A program made the position numbers and the translations under genes. Positions 1-10,762 of a stretch of DNA of 64,000 bases are shown here, piece after piece. The notes under the pieces were generated by a model. It ran no database searches. It saw nothing but the letters and a program-made list of their open reading frames with translations, and was not told the origin of the DNA. Within the stretch, counting starts at the first letter, position 1, and every line of letters starts with the position of its first letter. This DNA comes from Trichoplax sp. H2 (lineage: Eukaryota; Placozoa; Uniplacotomia; Trichoplacea): contig NOWV01000160.1 of NCBI GenBank assembly GCA_003344405.1, positions 62,001 through 126,000 of the forward strand, given 5' to 3'.

Positions 1-723
1 ACAAAACTTATTATTATGATTATAGACTTTTAGCCACGTTAGTAAGATGCACGGAAGCGTAACTTTCTATATTTATCTTATGACGTATTTAGTAGCTCGC
101 TACTATGGACTGTCATAGTAGATTCTATCCTATAGTACTGATGACTATATATAGTAAAGTGGTGAGTTACTATTAAGGCTAGAGGTAAAAATAGAACTGT
201 AATTCATATATTAGAATATGCTTAGTTTAGCGAATTTTGACTGCTAAGAATAATATTCACGGAAATACTGTAGTTGGTTCCATATCGGATTAATGATGGT
301 CGCTGTAAAATGTTGTCACTAATAATAATTTGACTATGTGTAAATCAAGGTAGAATGATGTTATACTGATTGTGGCTGTGAGCAACTTTAGACTATTCAG
401 TACGTTCTTTCTAGAAGTCCTTGAATAGTTGTATTCCGCTAGAGTAGAGTTGTGTGTAGCCAGTCTTTGTATTAGATCTAATAAAGTCCTAATTTTCTAG
501 AACTTTGGAATTTTCGTGATTGCATTTTATCATGACTATGTACTAATACTTGTCCTGGCATTAAACGGTGACATTGATAAAACAAACATTTAAATATATC
601 GTTTCATGTGATCATAAACTATTAATTTATCCTAAATAATAATGTGCACTATCAGTAAATTTTGTAGCAAATTAAAATTCGACTTCTCTATGTGCATACT
701 CTTGACGTATCGAAGAATAATTT
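1..723. other. No gene seen
   Basis: AT-rich sequence with no convincing coding segment on either strand. It follows the 3' end of the decayed receptor that starts at 724. Confidence 0.5.
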
Positions 724-1310
724 TTAAAATAGCTGACTCTCATTCTCGGTAGGGTATAGCCAGGATTTCGAATTTTCCCTTAATAGCTTTTTTGAAGCTT
801 TTTTGATATCCTGATCAAATACAAATAGTGAAGCTGGATTGACAATCGATATTGCGACTGTAGTTGTAAACGCAAAAAATATCATAGCAAAATAAACTGA
901 GCTTATGTTTTATCTCCCTCTGTGAATGTGCCGTAAGCGCTAAGCATAACATTGTAACAAAAAATGGCTTAGTTACAAATACGTCTAAAGCGGTTATTAC
1001 TATTAATGTTTTTATTGATTTTCGTTTTCTTAATTCCTTATAATTATCAACCAAATGCTTCGGTTGAACATAACTTTTCATGTAGCGAGCAATTTTTCAG
1101 TATGTTAATATTAAAAATGTCGACGGAACAAAGTATGGTGTCACGGCAAGGACAACTAAAAAATTGAAACGTTTCGGATGATGATAGAAATATCACAAAA
1201 CATCGATTCGTCATCATGAGCACTTCCAAAATCAAAGAAAGGTAAAGATATTCAAACGGAGATGACCAATATCAGAATTTATATAATCGAAATCGAATAT
1301 AGAAGCATCT
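724..1310 (-). pseudogene. Broken class A GPCR, TM4 to C-tail
   Basis: Reading the minus strand in all three frames gives consecutive pieces of one rhodopsin-family receptor. They are a TM4-like stretch (with TAA and TGA stops) ending in an extracellular loop with the motif ESMFCDIS; then, after a frame change near 1193, a TM5 stretch (VVLAVTPYFVPSTFLILTY) followed directly by a TGA. The same frame goes on through a basic third loop (NYKELRKRKSIK) into TM6 (TKPFFVTMLCLAL). A second frame change near 920 leads to TM7 with NPASLFVF and a basic helix 8 and tail, stopping at 724. At least three stops and two frame changes make a working product very unlikely. Each piece alone is weak; the correct order of TM4, loop cysteine, TM5, TM6 and NPxxxF makes the call. 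TM2-TM3 were not found. Confidence 0.72.
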
Positions 1311-1314
1311 GCCA

Positions 1315-1960
1315 CGGTACAAACCACCGTGAAGAGTAAATAACTAAATTTCGTGGTCAACATTTACATATGGAGATAACTAATAATGAGCGATAGTAAG
1401 AACGACGGTAGTTAGTATTTTGTTGCAGTAAATTATGCTGCACTGCAGTTAGAGTTCTCATAAGCTTACTAATGTTAATTGATTATAGTATTCTGTCTTA
1501 TATCTCTTATCTTGTGATGAATATTCTTAAGATATTCAATTATAGAGGTTACTATAAATAATTCTGTGTATGGACATACTGTAATCTAATTATCTAGAAT
1601 CTTTCAGTACATATCTAAGATTATGAATAATTTCTGCATTGATTTAGCTATCCTATATGAACTAAATTTCGTGAGCTGTTATGACTCGTATATGATAGCA
1701 GGTGTCCAAGAGTATTTAAGCTCGGCAGATGGCAGATAGCAGCTGTAGAGGAGCAATTGATGATAATTTGTATAGGTTGTATAGAATTGCTATCGCGGAG
1801 GCTAAGTCGACTATTAGGTTTATCTTAGCCGTTTTCGACTGATATTATGAGGAGAAGAAATTGGAATTCTTCTCTGACGGACAATGCACGGACGTAATAA
1901 ACTTAACTTTACAAGTTTATTATTCGGTGTTGACTATTTTGTGTCACATTAGGGATTAGC
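1315..1960. repeat. Dispersed LTR/MITE-like repeat, copy A
   Basis: It begins with a short inverted repeat (CACGGT, seven bases, ACCGTG) and shares blocks in order with 35674-36115. These include TTCTGTG[T/A]ATGGACATA, a TATA-like block followed by a CAGATAG block, and a distal TGTG[T/A]C[A/G]CATTAG block. The TATA-like part suggests a promoter-bearing element such as a solo LTR, but no open reading frame or target-site duplication was established. It lies between the TM1-like and TM4-TM7 parts of a broken GPCR on the minus strand. Confidence 0.5.
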
Positions 1961-1995
1961 ACGTTTTGAACAACTCCGAATTTTGAGATGACAGA

Positions 1996-2205
1996 TTACG
2001 AACCTAGGGCTAACAACCCGTACACTACATGCAGCAATGAAGCAAATTGGATGGGATTCTTTGAAAGCAACAATTTCGCAACATAGAGTAAGAATAAATG
2101 TAGGCATAGACCAGAAATGCCAAATAAAATATAGGATAGCACGACTTTTAGGCTATCACCTCTCCTGCTGCTATTTATTTCGTTCATTATCATGGTTATT
2201 CTCAT
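1996..2205 (-). pseudogene. TM1/TM2-like receptor fragment
   Basis: A 69-codon ORF starting with ATG. It has a short polar N-terminus, then one long hydrophobic stretch (VVLSYILFGISGLCLHLF), a Lys-containing turn and a second hydrophobic stretch before the stop. This is the shape of GPCR TM1-loop-TM2, but the usual TM1 asparagine is not in place. It is on the same strand as the receptor remnant at 724-1310 and separated from it by repeat A, so it may be the 5' end of the same broken gene. Length alone is within chance for this base composition. Confidence 0.35.
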
Positions 2206-4337
2206 ATGGTTTATAAAATGCTAATGAAACTAATAGTTAAAGCAGATTTTTAATTCGTTTGTTTAGTCTAGCTAATTTGTGATAGTATCTTATACTTAAC
2301 CATTACTTTATAAGCTGTAAATTACTTTACCAGTTTTAAGCCTTCATTACCTATGAACTTGCAAATAACATTCGCTGAAAATTTTCTAATCTATGAAAAG
2401 AAGTTGATATCATCAGGTAACAGAAGAAAGAATAAATTGTATCTTTCTGAGTTAAGGATCATTAAAGTAACTACAACATATAATGAATAAAAGTATCAAA
2501 AAACAAATCAAATTCAAAGTTAATTAGTCAACTGTAAATAATAGTAAAATATACTCCTATAGCTCTAAGGCCATAATAAAAATTTTTAAAGATATATCAA
2601 ATTTGTACCATTCGATTATTTGTTATTAACAGACAACGACTATAATAATATACTTTTTGCATAAGAGGCCTTCAAAAAATAAGATCCATATTTAAATTAA
2701 TTTTCAGTACTGTCGAAGACATTCAATTTCTGCTTAGAATATACAGATTGAAAACATTAAATCTGTGACATAGATGAAGACAAAATGTATGGACAAATTT
2801 TACGTACTTTTCTTTTCGTGATTAGCTTAACCGGCGATCTCCTCTACACATACGTTCTGCTTGGAATCCCCTGTAAGACACAAGCATTAGTCTATTCTTT
2901 CTAATTCTATAAAGACCTTCGCAGCTAGAAGTGCACTCTAAAATGCATCTAAAGCGACAAAATGTAACTATTCCTACTGTTAAAGTCAAAAAAATTTAAA
3001 TCAACATTTAAAATTTTTTAATTTTTTTCTAGAACCAAATTACTTTAGTCTATCATCAAATTCAAACACCTAGAACTCTTTAGAACTCTTATCTAAGGTT
3101 TTGAAAATACATTAATATTATGTTTTTGACCTTTATAGAGCATCTACTTGTTAATGCAACCTTTAAGATACCAAGAAAAATAGTAAATGTTGCTCATTTA
3201 GGAGCATGCATAATTTCGCAATTAAAAATATCTGAATTATTGTGTTATTTGAATATAAAAATAAGCAAGAAAATGACAATATGCCTCGAATAGCATATTA
3301 TAATAACATTAAATGGGGTGCAAAGAGTGATCTTAAGATTCACTCTATATAGATATTTCATATATCTAGCCTACATAAAATCGTGAAAATGTCAAAAATC
3401 TACGATATTGAAATTTTTACGCCATTTCCATAAAATTTATTATGATTTTTATAGCACAAATTTTACGAAATAGCTCAAGCTTATCGTTAGTTTATAATGA
3501 AAGGTTATGATGTCAGAAATCAAGTTTATTGGTAATTTTATTAGGGATATCAGAGGTTCGGTTAGAAAATTAGATGCATCAACAATGTATACGAGACATT
3601 AATTATTTACATATATCAACGTATTTAGATTATATTTTACGCGTATTTTGCGTTTCGATAACTTTGATTTCATGTTTCTATTGATCCCTGACATTAGCAA
3701 CGATTAATAACTTCGCTTAATAGGAAAAATCGAGGGCATACTAATTTATATCTTAGATATGGTTTAGGAAATAAAACGTTAAAGTTCTATTTGTTACATT
3801 ATTGTATATGGTAAATCTTGCTTTGAGAATTATTAACAGCTAATCATCTTCGGAAGTAATTCAAATTTAATCGTACTATAATTTAATTTTAATTCTTTAC
3901 CGATAAAATAGCTTTAAGTTGGCTTTGAATACGATTTAATTATGTCCTCTAATAGATAAATATTTGAAGGAATTCTCGAACGAGTCTGCCAATTTCAATA
4001 TATAATTGATTAAATATATATATAATAGTAGTATTGATTTCAAAAAAAATAAAATTTTCTATATTAAATTAAACTATCAACAATTTATGTTCACACAAAA
4101 TAAATCATGGGAAAAGCATGACTTCATTATAACTTAAACAACAATGTTAGCAAAACTTCTACGAATAATAAATACTGGTAGAACTACTGTCCCAACCAAT
4201 CAAACCATCAATTAATGAGGTAACCCTTGATCATCCTAGACTTTTCTCGTCTTCTCTAACTTCAACTGCCCTCAATTACCGAACTGCGCCACCTTTCATT
4301 TGCTACGCAGAGCAGTTAGTGGTGTTAGACTATCTGT
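2206..4337. other. No gene seen
   Basis: AT-rich intergenic DNA with scattered stops in every frame. No domain, RNA gene or long repeat was recognised. Confidence 0.45.
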
Positions 4338-4358
4338 CACGGTTGTGAATCTACCGTG
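4338..4358. repeat. ACGGT/ACCGT hairpin, repeat-family end
   Basis: CACGGT, nine bases, ACCGTG. The same inverted motif starts repeat copies A (about 1315) and B (about 35674), so this is probably the end of a further, more diverged copy. Similarity beyond the hairpin is weak. Confidence 0.4.
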
Positions 4359-4537
4359 ATGAATGATATCTTACTTAATTTAGACATGTAAATGCATCAC
4401 GATAAGATAGTTTTTAATTTGGATATGTGCATGATCTATTTTAGGACTTGATATAGCCGATACAAACTTGTTCCTAATACAGGTTAAATTATATATATAA
4501 ACTAACAGAGGTGACAATATAAACGTTTTGCTAATGT

Positions 4538-5092
4538 GATATATACCGATCACGAAATTCCAAATTTTAGAAAAATAAGGGCTTTATTGAATCTTATACA
4601 AAGATTTACTACACACAGCTCTACTCTAGTCGAATGCTACTACTAAAGACTTCTACAACGAACTAACAGAATAATCTAAAGTTGCATACTTTTATACTTT
4701 TCGTAGCATTTGCAGCTACAATCCGCATGGCAACCTTTTACCTTATTTTAAACTTAGTTAAATTATTCTTAGTAAGACTGTTCTACTGCGGACCATCATT
4801 AATCCAATATGGATACGACTACAGTATTTACGTAGACATTATTCACACCAGCCAAAGTACAATGAATTAACTATATTCTAATATATGATTTACAGTTCTA
4901 TTTTTACCTACAGCCTTATTAGTAACTCAACAGCTTACTGTATATAGTCATCTGTACTCTAGTATAGAGTCTATACCACTACAGTCTATAGTTTTAGCTA
5001 CCAAACATCTCTTAGGATAAATATCTACCGTACATTATACTACACATGGCTAACAGTCTACAATCACAGTTCTAAGTCACATTACAGCTAAA
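4538..5092 (+). repeat. Dispersed element, copy 1 (short form)
   Basis: Positions 4538-4908 align without a gap to 16342-16712 at roughly 95 % identity. Positions 4912-5092 align to 17011-17190, so this copy lacks 295 bp present in the other. A 62-codon frame (4682-4870) is open in both copies and differs at about ten residues, but it starts with TTG and resembles nothing known, so I treat it as part of the element, not a gene. No terminal inverted repeats or long ORF are visible; the class (MITE, SINE-like, solo LTR) is open. Confidence 0.8.
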
Positions 5093-6596
5093 TTGCATGG
5101 TTAATCTTTAGTCCATATCTTACCTTTCTCTTTCTGTAGTATGGCCGATAATGGTAACTGAAATTCGTAATATATTAAAAAAATAGTGTAAAGTTTCAGT
5201 TCTTAGCTGGTAACTTATTATATGTTTCGAGTTAAAATACTTTATTTGCAAATAAATATCGACACTAAAGAAACATTTCATCGAATTCTCGAGTATAGCT
5301 ACACAATAATGTCAGAAAGATTAGTTTTCTCAATATTTTAAAGTCTAATTAAGGCTTTTGAAAGCCTAATCCCCACAAGTTCTAAATAAAATGACGGACA
5401 AGAAAGTGCTAAAATTAAGAGATAGGAATTCCTTGATTTTCGAAATAACCGCCACTCTTCTTGTAGTGTTTACTTCTAAATACGGTATTGTCTATTTTGA
5501 ATGAAACGTTAATTTCCACTAGACTGTAACGTAAGTCTAAATCTTCTTAACTTATATTTAACAATTTACGTTATGGAAATCTCTTAGACGCCAGCTAGAT
5601 TAAACCGTAGCATTAACTTTATATAGGAGTAATATATTATTATAAATCCTCCCTGTGTAGTAAAGGACTAAAAGTAGAATCCTTTGTAACTTTTGGTATA
5701 AACCTAGTATTATTTTACTATAGAAAATACCTAGAAAGTGATAGTGTCTTTAAGTTTTACCCTGCCAAATCATCATGTCGCCGTCTTTTCTTCTTCATTA
5801 TTTTACAAGGTATCATATAGATTACTATACAAGTAGCCCTAGAGCAATTGCCTAATTTAAAGAAAGGGCATATGATCGTCTATTCAAATTGTAAAGGAGT
5901 TTGGCTTAGTAACAAAACCCTATCCTTAGAGAAAGGGGATTTATGACATGACGGTAAAGCACTCTAATGTAGTCTATAATCGTACAGTTACCGTACAATC
6001 TGACGCTAAAACATCAACTGTCAATACTCAGCGATACTAATGTCAGAAAAGTAGTCGTGATTGCCATATAAAGTTTTTTTGATATGCGATATAGCGATTA
6101 GTGTGATCTTTATAAAATCCGGATTTTTCGGATTCGAATTCAGGAACCGGTCGAATTTATGTCCGATATAATTTTCCTGTTTTAATTTTTGGATTTTTGT
6201 TCATGAAAAATATCGTAAGAATTGATTTTTGAAATTTGGACTTTTTGTTATGAATATAAAACTTTGGAATTTTATGACGTGACTTGAAAGTCACAATAGG
6301 AGAGTTTAGTCAGGAAAATAGAAAATAAGATGGAAATTGGCAGATGTTGTGTAGATTGTTAAGTAGTTATACTGTTGTTTTTATGACTAAATCTTGATAT
6401 TTAAAGGTTGATTTTTAGACTTTTATAGTGTAATAATGATAGAAATTAAGTTAGAAGTGAAGTTTGATGTAATTTCATAATTAACTTGTTGGTTTTATAG
6501 TGTTTTGTAAGGGAATCATAGGGTAAATTGTATCTGAACTTTGAATGATTTTGTTTTCTTAAATGGTGCAAAGTAGTTTTCTAAAATGGATCTTAA
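5093..6596. other. No gene seen
   Basis: AT-rich DNA without a supportable gene. A short palindromic CCGGATTTTTCGG-type stretch lies near 6118. Confidence 0.4.
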
Positions 6597-6776
6597 GAGC
6601 TATTGGTTAGCAAATGTTTAGTTTTAAATACCTCTAACGGCTCTGCGAAACCTATGAATGATAGTGCAATTAGAAAATTTAGAGGGAGAGTAGAAGAAGA
6701 TTCTTTTGAAGAACTTGTTGAATTTAAAAGGCCTTCGGGGTCGAATTGTCTTAAGTTAAAACGTTGTTCTTTTTGA
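6597..6776 (+). CDS. Doubtful 59-codon ORF fragment
   Basis: The plus strand is open for 59 codons between stops (GAG at 6597 to TGA at 6774). Its composition is more protein-like than the overlapping minus-strand frame: acidic and basic residues alternate (RKFRGRVEEDSFEELVEFK) with a KLKRCSF end. No ATG lies near the 5' end; the only Met is inside. It could be an exon or a piece of an old mobile element. I do not recognise it. Confidence 0.25.
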   Translation, partial: ELLVSKCLVLNTSNGSAKPMNDSAIRKFRGRVEEDSFEELVEFKRPSGSNCLKLKRCSF

Positions 6777-7061
6777 AAGGTTGTTTGCTCTTTGACAGTT
6801 TTTAAGTCTGTCACTTATTTTATTAATACTTAAAATTAAGTATTTGCAAGGTTTTTCGGTTTATACTTCTCTCCATTTTTTTTTATAAATTGTTGTTCGG
6901 TTATTTCCCCAAATTTTATTTGGTGTCAAAGTTTCGTTAAGTCGATCGAAGTGGAACGAAAGTAGAATCAAAGTTTGTTAAAGTTTTGTAACTTGATCTC
7001 TACACTTTTCATTCCATTACACGTGTCTATAAGCAACTTCCTGCTGTTATGCTCTTAACAC

Positions 7062-7069
7062 TATAAAAG
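7062..7069 (+). promoter_or_regulatory. TATA box (TATAAAAG)
   Basis: A consensus TATAAAAG about 190 bp upstream of the small ORF at 7253, with a pyrimidine-rich stretch just downstream that could hold a transcription start. It could serve that ORF or be part of a mobile element. Sequence match only. Confidence 0.35.
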
Positions 7070-7252
7070 CTATCTTCTTTCGCCTATCTCATTAGTTAAT
7101 TCTGGTCGTTACATGGTAAGCTTACATGCTTTACCTATTCTACACTACTATAGTTATTCGACTAGTCACATTGTTACTCGCACGATAATCTTACATAAGC
7201 TCTATAAAAATTACTATTCCGTTAACTATTCTATCATACTTTATTGCGACTA

Positions 7253-7429
7253 ATGCCGAACTCTCAACCCTCCGAAACATCACACTTATTTTACAGTTAT
7301 GATAGAGGGTTCAAAGAATCAGCGGCTGCGGACTTAGTTACCGTTTACAGACAATATGCAAGGGATTTTAATAAAGGTAAATACTTTATTCTTGATAGTA
7401 ATGGAGGTAGCTGTCGTGAAGTGACGTGA
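7253..7429 (+). CDS. Hypothetical 58-residue protein
   Basis: ATG at 7253 (context TAATGCC) opens a 58-codon soluble, mixed-charge sequence with ESAAADLVTVYRQYARDFNK as its helix-like core, ending at TGA 7427-7429. There is no signal peptide or membrane segment. A possible donor (GGAG|GTAGCTG, about 7408) would make it a first exon. No family is recognised. It lies downstream of a TATA box and an ORF fragment, so a decayed mobile element is the main alternative. Length is not significant by itself; the call rests on composition. Confidence 0.3.
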   Translation: MPNSQPSETSHLFYSYDRGFKESAAADLVTVYRQYARDFNKGKYFILDSNGGSCREVT

Positions 7430-9709
7430 GAAAGTACCGCTACTACAAATAATGCAACTTATCAAATCCGAGGCAAAAGTCATCAGTATTTATAGATTTA
7501 GAGAGAGAACACATGCAGAGAACAGTATTGTAGAATTAGATACATCATATACCATAAACAGACTATATAATACTAAATGATTGTAGGAAATAGCGAAGAC
7601 TGTGTGTGATATAAATAACTAAACATGACATTCTATATTTGAGCGTAGATAAAATAGTCTGTAGAGGTACCTATATTTAGAACAAAACAAAATGTCTATA
7701 TTTACGAACATATCTAAAAACTATAGTGAAACTAAATTCACTTCCACAGTGTAAAAGCATCTGCAAATGTATCGTGTTTCTATGATGATATATAATAATC
7801 TGGCTCGATTTCATTACTGCAGCATTTATATCATCTTATGTAGTCAGTGTTGAGAATAAATTATACTTCACATTATATTGCATTTAAGCTTAAACGACTT
7901 ATTGAGCAATTTTACAATAAACTGAAGGAATTACTGTGTAGGTGAATATGATTTACTGGTATATCAATACTAACAAATCTCGTGTCTGTGCATTCCATTT
8001 GGGTGAACTTGAATGGGTTTTAAAAATATGTAAATCGCAGATCTATGATAGGAAAGTTGAACTCAATCATTGCTTACAAATATTTCAATTACTAAGGCGA
8101 GCAGCTATTTAGAATTTATATTTAATAATGAGCAAGTTTGGAATCAGAAATTATATTAACGAACTAAAGGCGATAAAAAGTCTAACCCTAACTCTGATAT
8201 TAAATTTATTTGCGTTAAGAAATGCGAGAGAGTTTTTAAATAATATGAACATCATGAAGTAGTTGATGATTCTTACAAATCTAGTTTAATTCTATATGTG
8301 GAATCTAAATTGCTGATGGATTATCAAACAGATTAGTGCAATGCACGAAATGAAAATTCTAAGTTTGTACATTAACGCCTTCTAGCTCTTGATACTTAAA
8401 GTAAAATACCTTCCACTTTAGGGTACATAAAGCATAGTCTACAATTTGCTATTACACATTCTTTTTGTAGTATGACATTAAATTTTTATTATTGTTTGAG
8501 CTTGCTGATTCAAAAAATACTTTTATTATACGACGCTCTATGAAGATGTTTGATCTTTGTAAACTCACAATGGAGAATCTATAAACGCTATTTAGGTGCA
8601 TCTCCATTAGCACGAATAATTAAAAAGCAAGTGATGAAATCTCGTAATCAATAGTTCTAACGTTACAGAATTACATATTTGCTAATAGTAGAATTTATTA
8701 TTTAAAATATTGCCATAGCTACAGCATTTATATTCATTCAAAAATCAATTAATAAAAGTAGTTGTGACTTGTAAAATACAAGAAGACTTGGAATGATGAG
8801 CATTAAGTATTAAGTATTAAGTAATCTAAGGTATATAAATTTACATTAACATGTTCGATTTTATTACTATTAATTCTAAATGAATAAACAAGGTGTAATA
8901 AATTTTAAGTATCTGATTTTACTAAATAAATAGACATCTTATATTCTATACTATTGTAGATCATTTATATACTGTAAAGAATGGGGTAAAGTCAAATGAA
9001 AAAGCTAGCCGGGGCTGTTTCTCCATGAAACTACTGATGTAACTATGTCTACTGAAATATGTGGTAGTAGTTCTTGCTAGCTATTTGATGCATTTTATAA
9101 AATTTAACTCATGCAGTATTAAAATTAGCTAACATTAGTACCAACAATAAATTCGTAAACAAAAACAACTTATTTAGATAAAGATTTAAAATATACTGTC
9201 TACACCTCTAAATTATTTGTCAACATTCAATTGTAATTAACAGAGAAAGATAAAGATGATACGACTTCGACCGATAGCAAATGTATCTAATGCATTATTT
9301 ACAATTAATTAGAGCCCTAAGTTAGTCTACAAAGTTTCATCGTTAAAAAATGCACATTAACGGTTCACACAATTTCTTCCATCTTTTTCATCTGTAGAAG
9401 AGACGAGCAAAGAATTGACTAAAATAGGTTAATTGCATCCTTTTTTTTTAAAGTAGTACAAATTTACTACTACAAATTTAGTATCATTTAATGGATTCTT
9501 AGAGTTTGGAAAAGAGAATTTACCGTCTCTTTTGAGTATAATCGTCAATAAAATAAAGCTAGTCTTATTTATAGCAGACGAAAAAGTTTTCGTATATTAC
9601 ATATATGCATATTCACTTCTTAAAATGATCAATAAATTTTTCATGAACTTATAAACTATACTTCATTTAGCTAATAGTTATATTCTGTAAAGTATGACAA
9701 TCAAATTTG
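7430..9709. other. No gene; short TATTAAG-type repeat
   Basis: AT-rich intergenic DNA downstream of the receptor gene on the minus strand. Three copies of a 7-bp unit (ATTAAGT) occur at 8802-8822. Nothing else is supported. Confidence 0.45.
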
Positions 9710-10762
9710 TTATTGATGAATTGGCGATTGAACTAAGCGTAAACTTAATCGTTGTAAATTCATCGATGAAGCTCTTTCATATCGATTCTTAGGAGGACTT
9801 CTAGTTTCTTCATGACCATAAATCCAAGATTTTAATCTATAAAAGAGAGCATCACGAATACTTTCGACGAAATAAGCATATAGTAATGGATTAATAGCTG
9901 GGTAAGCAAAAGCAATGTAACGGCTAAACTGCGCGAAATAGTACAATGGCAATGACATCAATTTTACTGAACGCAGTCTTACTATTAAGAATAGTAATAG
10001 ATAAGGCAACATCATACATAAAAATACTAATGTTAAAGTAGCCATTTGTATTGATGCATACATTGTTTTTCTTCTTATGATGCTGTACTGCACAGGAGAG
10101 ATTGAAGCATTTGTTTGATTGATTTTGCGCTTTCGCATATATATTACATAAAATATGTAGGCGTAAAATGTCACAATGACAGTAATTGGAAAGAAGATAC
10201 ACCCGAAAAATAGTAAATATAAAAAAATTTCTTCTGCGGTAGTATCGCTAGAGTATAGAATGCAATCACTTATTTGCAATGGGCGAAATGTCAAGACAGG
10301 TACTATAGCAACCAACAAGGAAGAGGTCCAAATCATTCCAATGGCGATAAGATAATGATGTTGACTTAAAGTAGTTTTATAAAGTACTGGCCAGTTGACA
10401 GCGATTAAACGATCAAAACATATTAAACACTGATGTAAATTGTAATTAAGTAAAAATGATGATCCAAGCACTGGCAACAATGAACAAATTAATCCCCATT
10501 TTCGATAGCCAACTATTGCAAATCGTGGTAAAACATAGATTCCGCCAAAGAGAATACCAATAACAAATGAACTACCGATGATAATAGTGGTTAAATTTCG
10601 AAATATTTTTGCTTTACTTATACCAAAGAGCAACATCGAATTGGTAATAATTGACAGAATACCGATGATAAACCATAGCTCTCTGCTATCAGGTGGATAA
10701 AGTAATAATGTTGGTCTAAAGCTGGATGCATTAGTTAAATTACTTACGTTATTAATATGCAT
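9710..10762 (-). CDS. Class A (rhodopsin-family) GPCR
   Basis: An intronless 350-residue seven-helix receptor of the plasma membrane. Three N-glycosylation sequons stand within the first 13 residues. TM1 is about 30-50, with Asn in TNSMLLFG; TM2 about 57-78. TM3 starts at Cys93 and ends in CFDRLIAV, a DRL version of the DRY motif. TM4 is about 138-158, with loop-2 Cys167 the likely partner of Cys93. TM5 is about 179-205, TM6 about 230-252 (Pro243, no CWxP), and TM7 ends in NPLLY at 291-295. A short Ser/Arg-rich tail follows. The NLHQC block before DR[L/F] is shared with the receptor at 28219-29346, so the two belong to one lineage-specific group. The ligand is unknown. ATG 10762 is the first Met after upstream stops. 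Confidence 0.93.
   Translation of the reverse strand: MHINNVSNLTNASSFRPTLLLYPPDSRELWFIIGILSIITNSMLLFGISKAKIFRNLTTIIIGSSFVIGILFGGIYVLPRFAIVGYRKWGLICSLLPVLGSSFLLNYNLHQCLICFDRLIAVNWPVLYKTTLSQHHYLIAIGMIWTSSLLVAIVPVLTFRPLQISDCILYSSDTTAEEIFLYLLFFGCIFFPITVIVTFYAYIFYVIYMRKRKINQTNASISPVQYSIIRRKTMYASIQMATLTLVFLCMMLPYLLLFLIVRLRSVKLMSLPLYYFAQFSRYIAFAYPAINPLLYAYFVESIRDALFYRLKSWIYGHEETRSPPKNRYERASSMNLQRLSLRLVQSPIHQ

Noticed and set aside
4682-4870. 62-codon ORF repeated at 16486-16674
   Set aside because: It begins with TTG, has no known domain, and lies wholly in a repeat that is about as similar outside the frame as inside. Kept only as part of the element.
6593-6814. 73-codon minus-strand frame
   Set aside because: It overlaps a plus-strand frame of better composition; neither is strong and this one has no good start context or domain.
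9924-10202. 92-codon minus-strand frame
   Set aside because: It overlaps the middle of the GPCR gene in another frame; a shadow.
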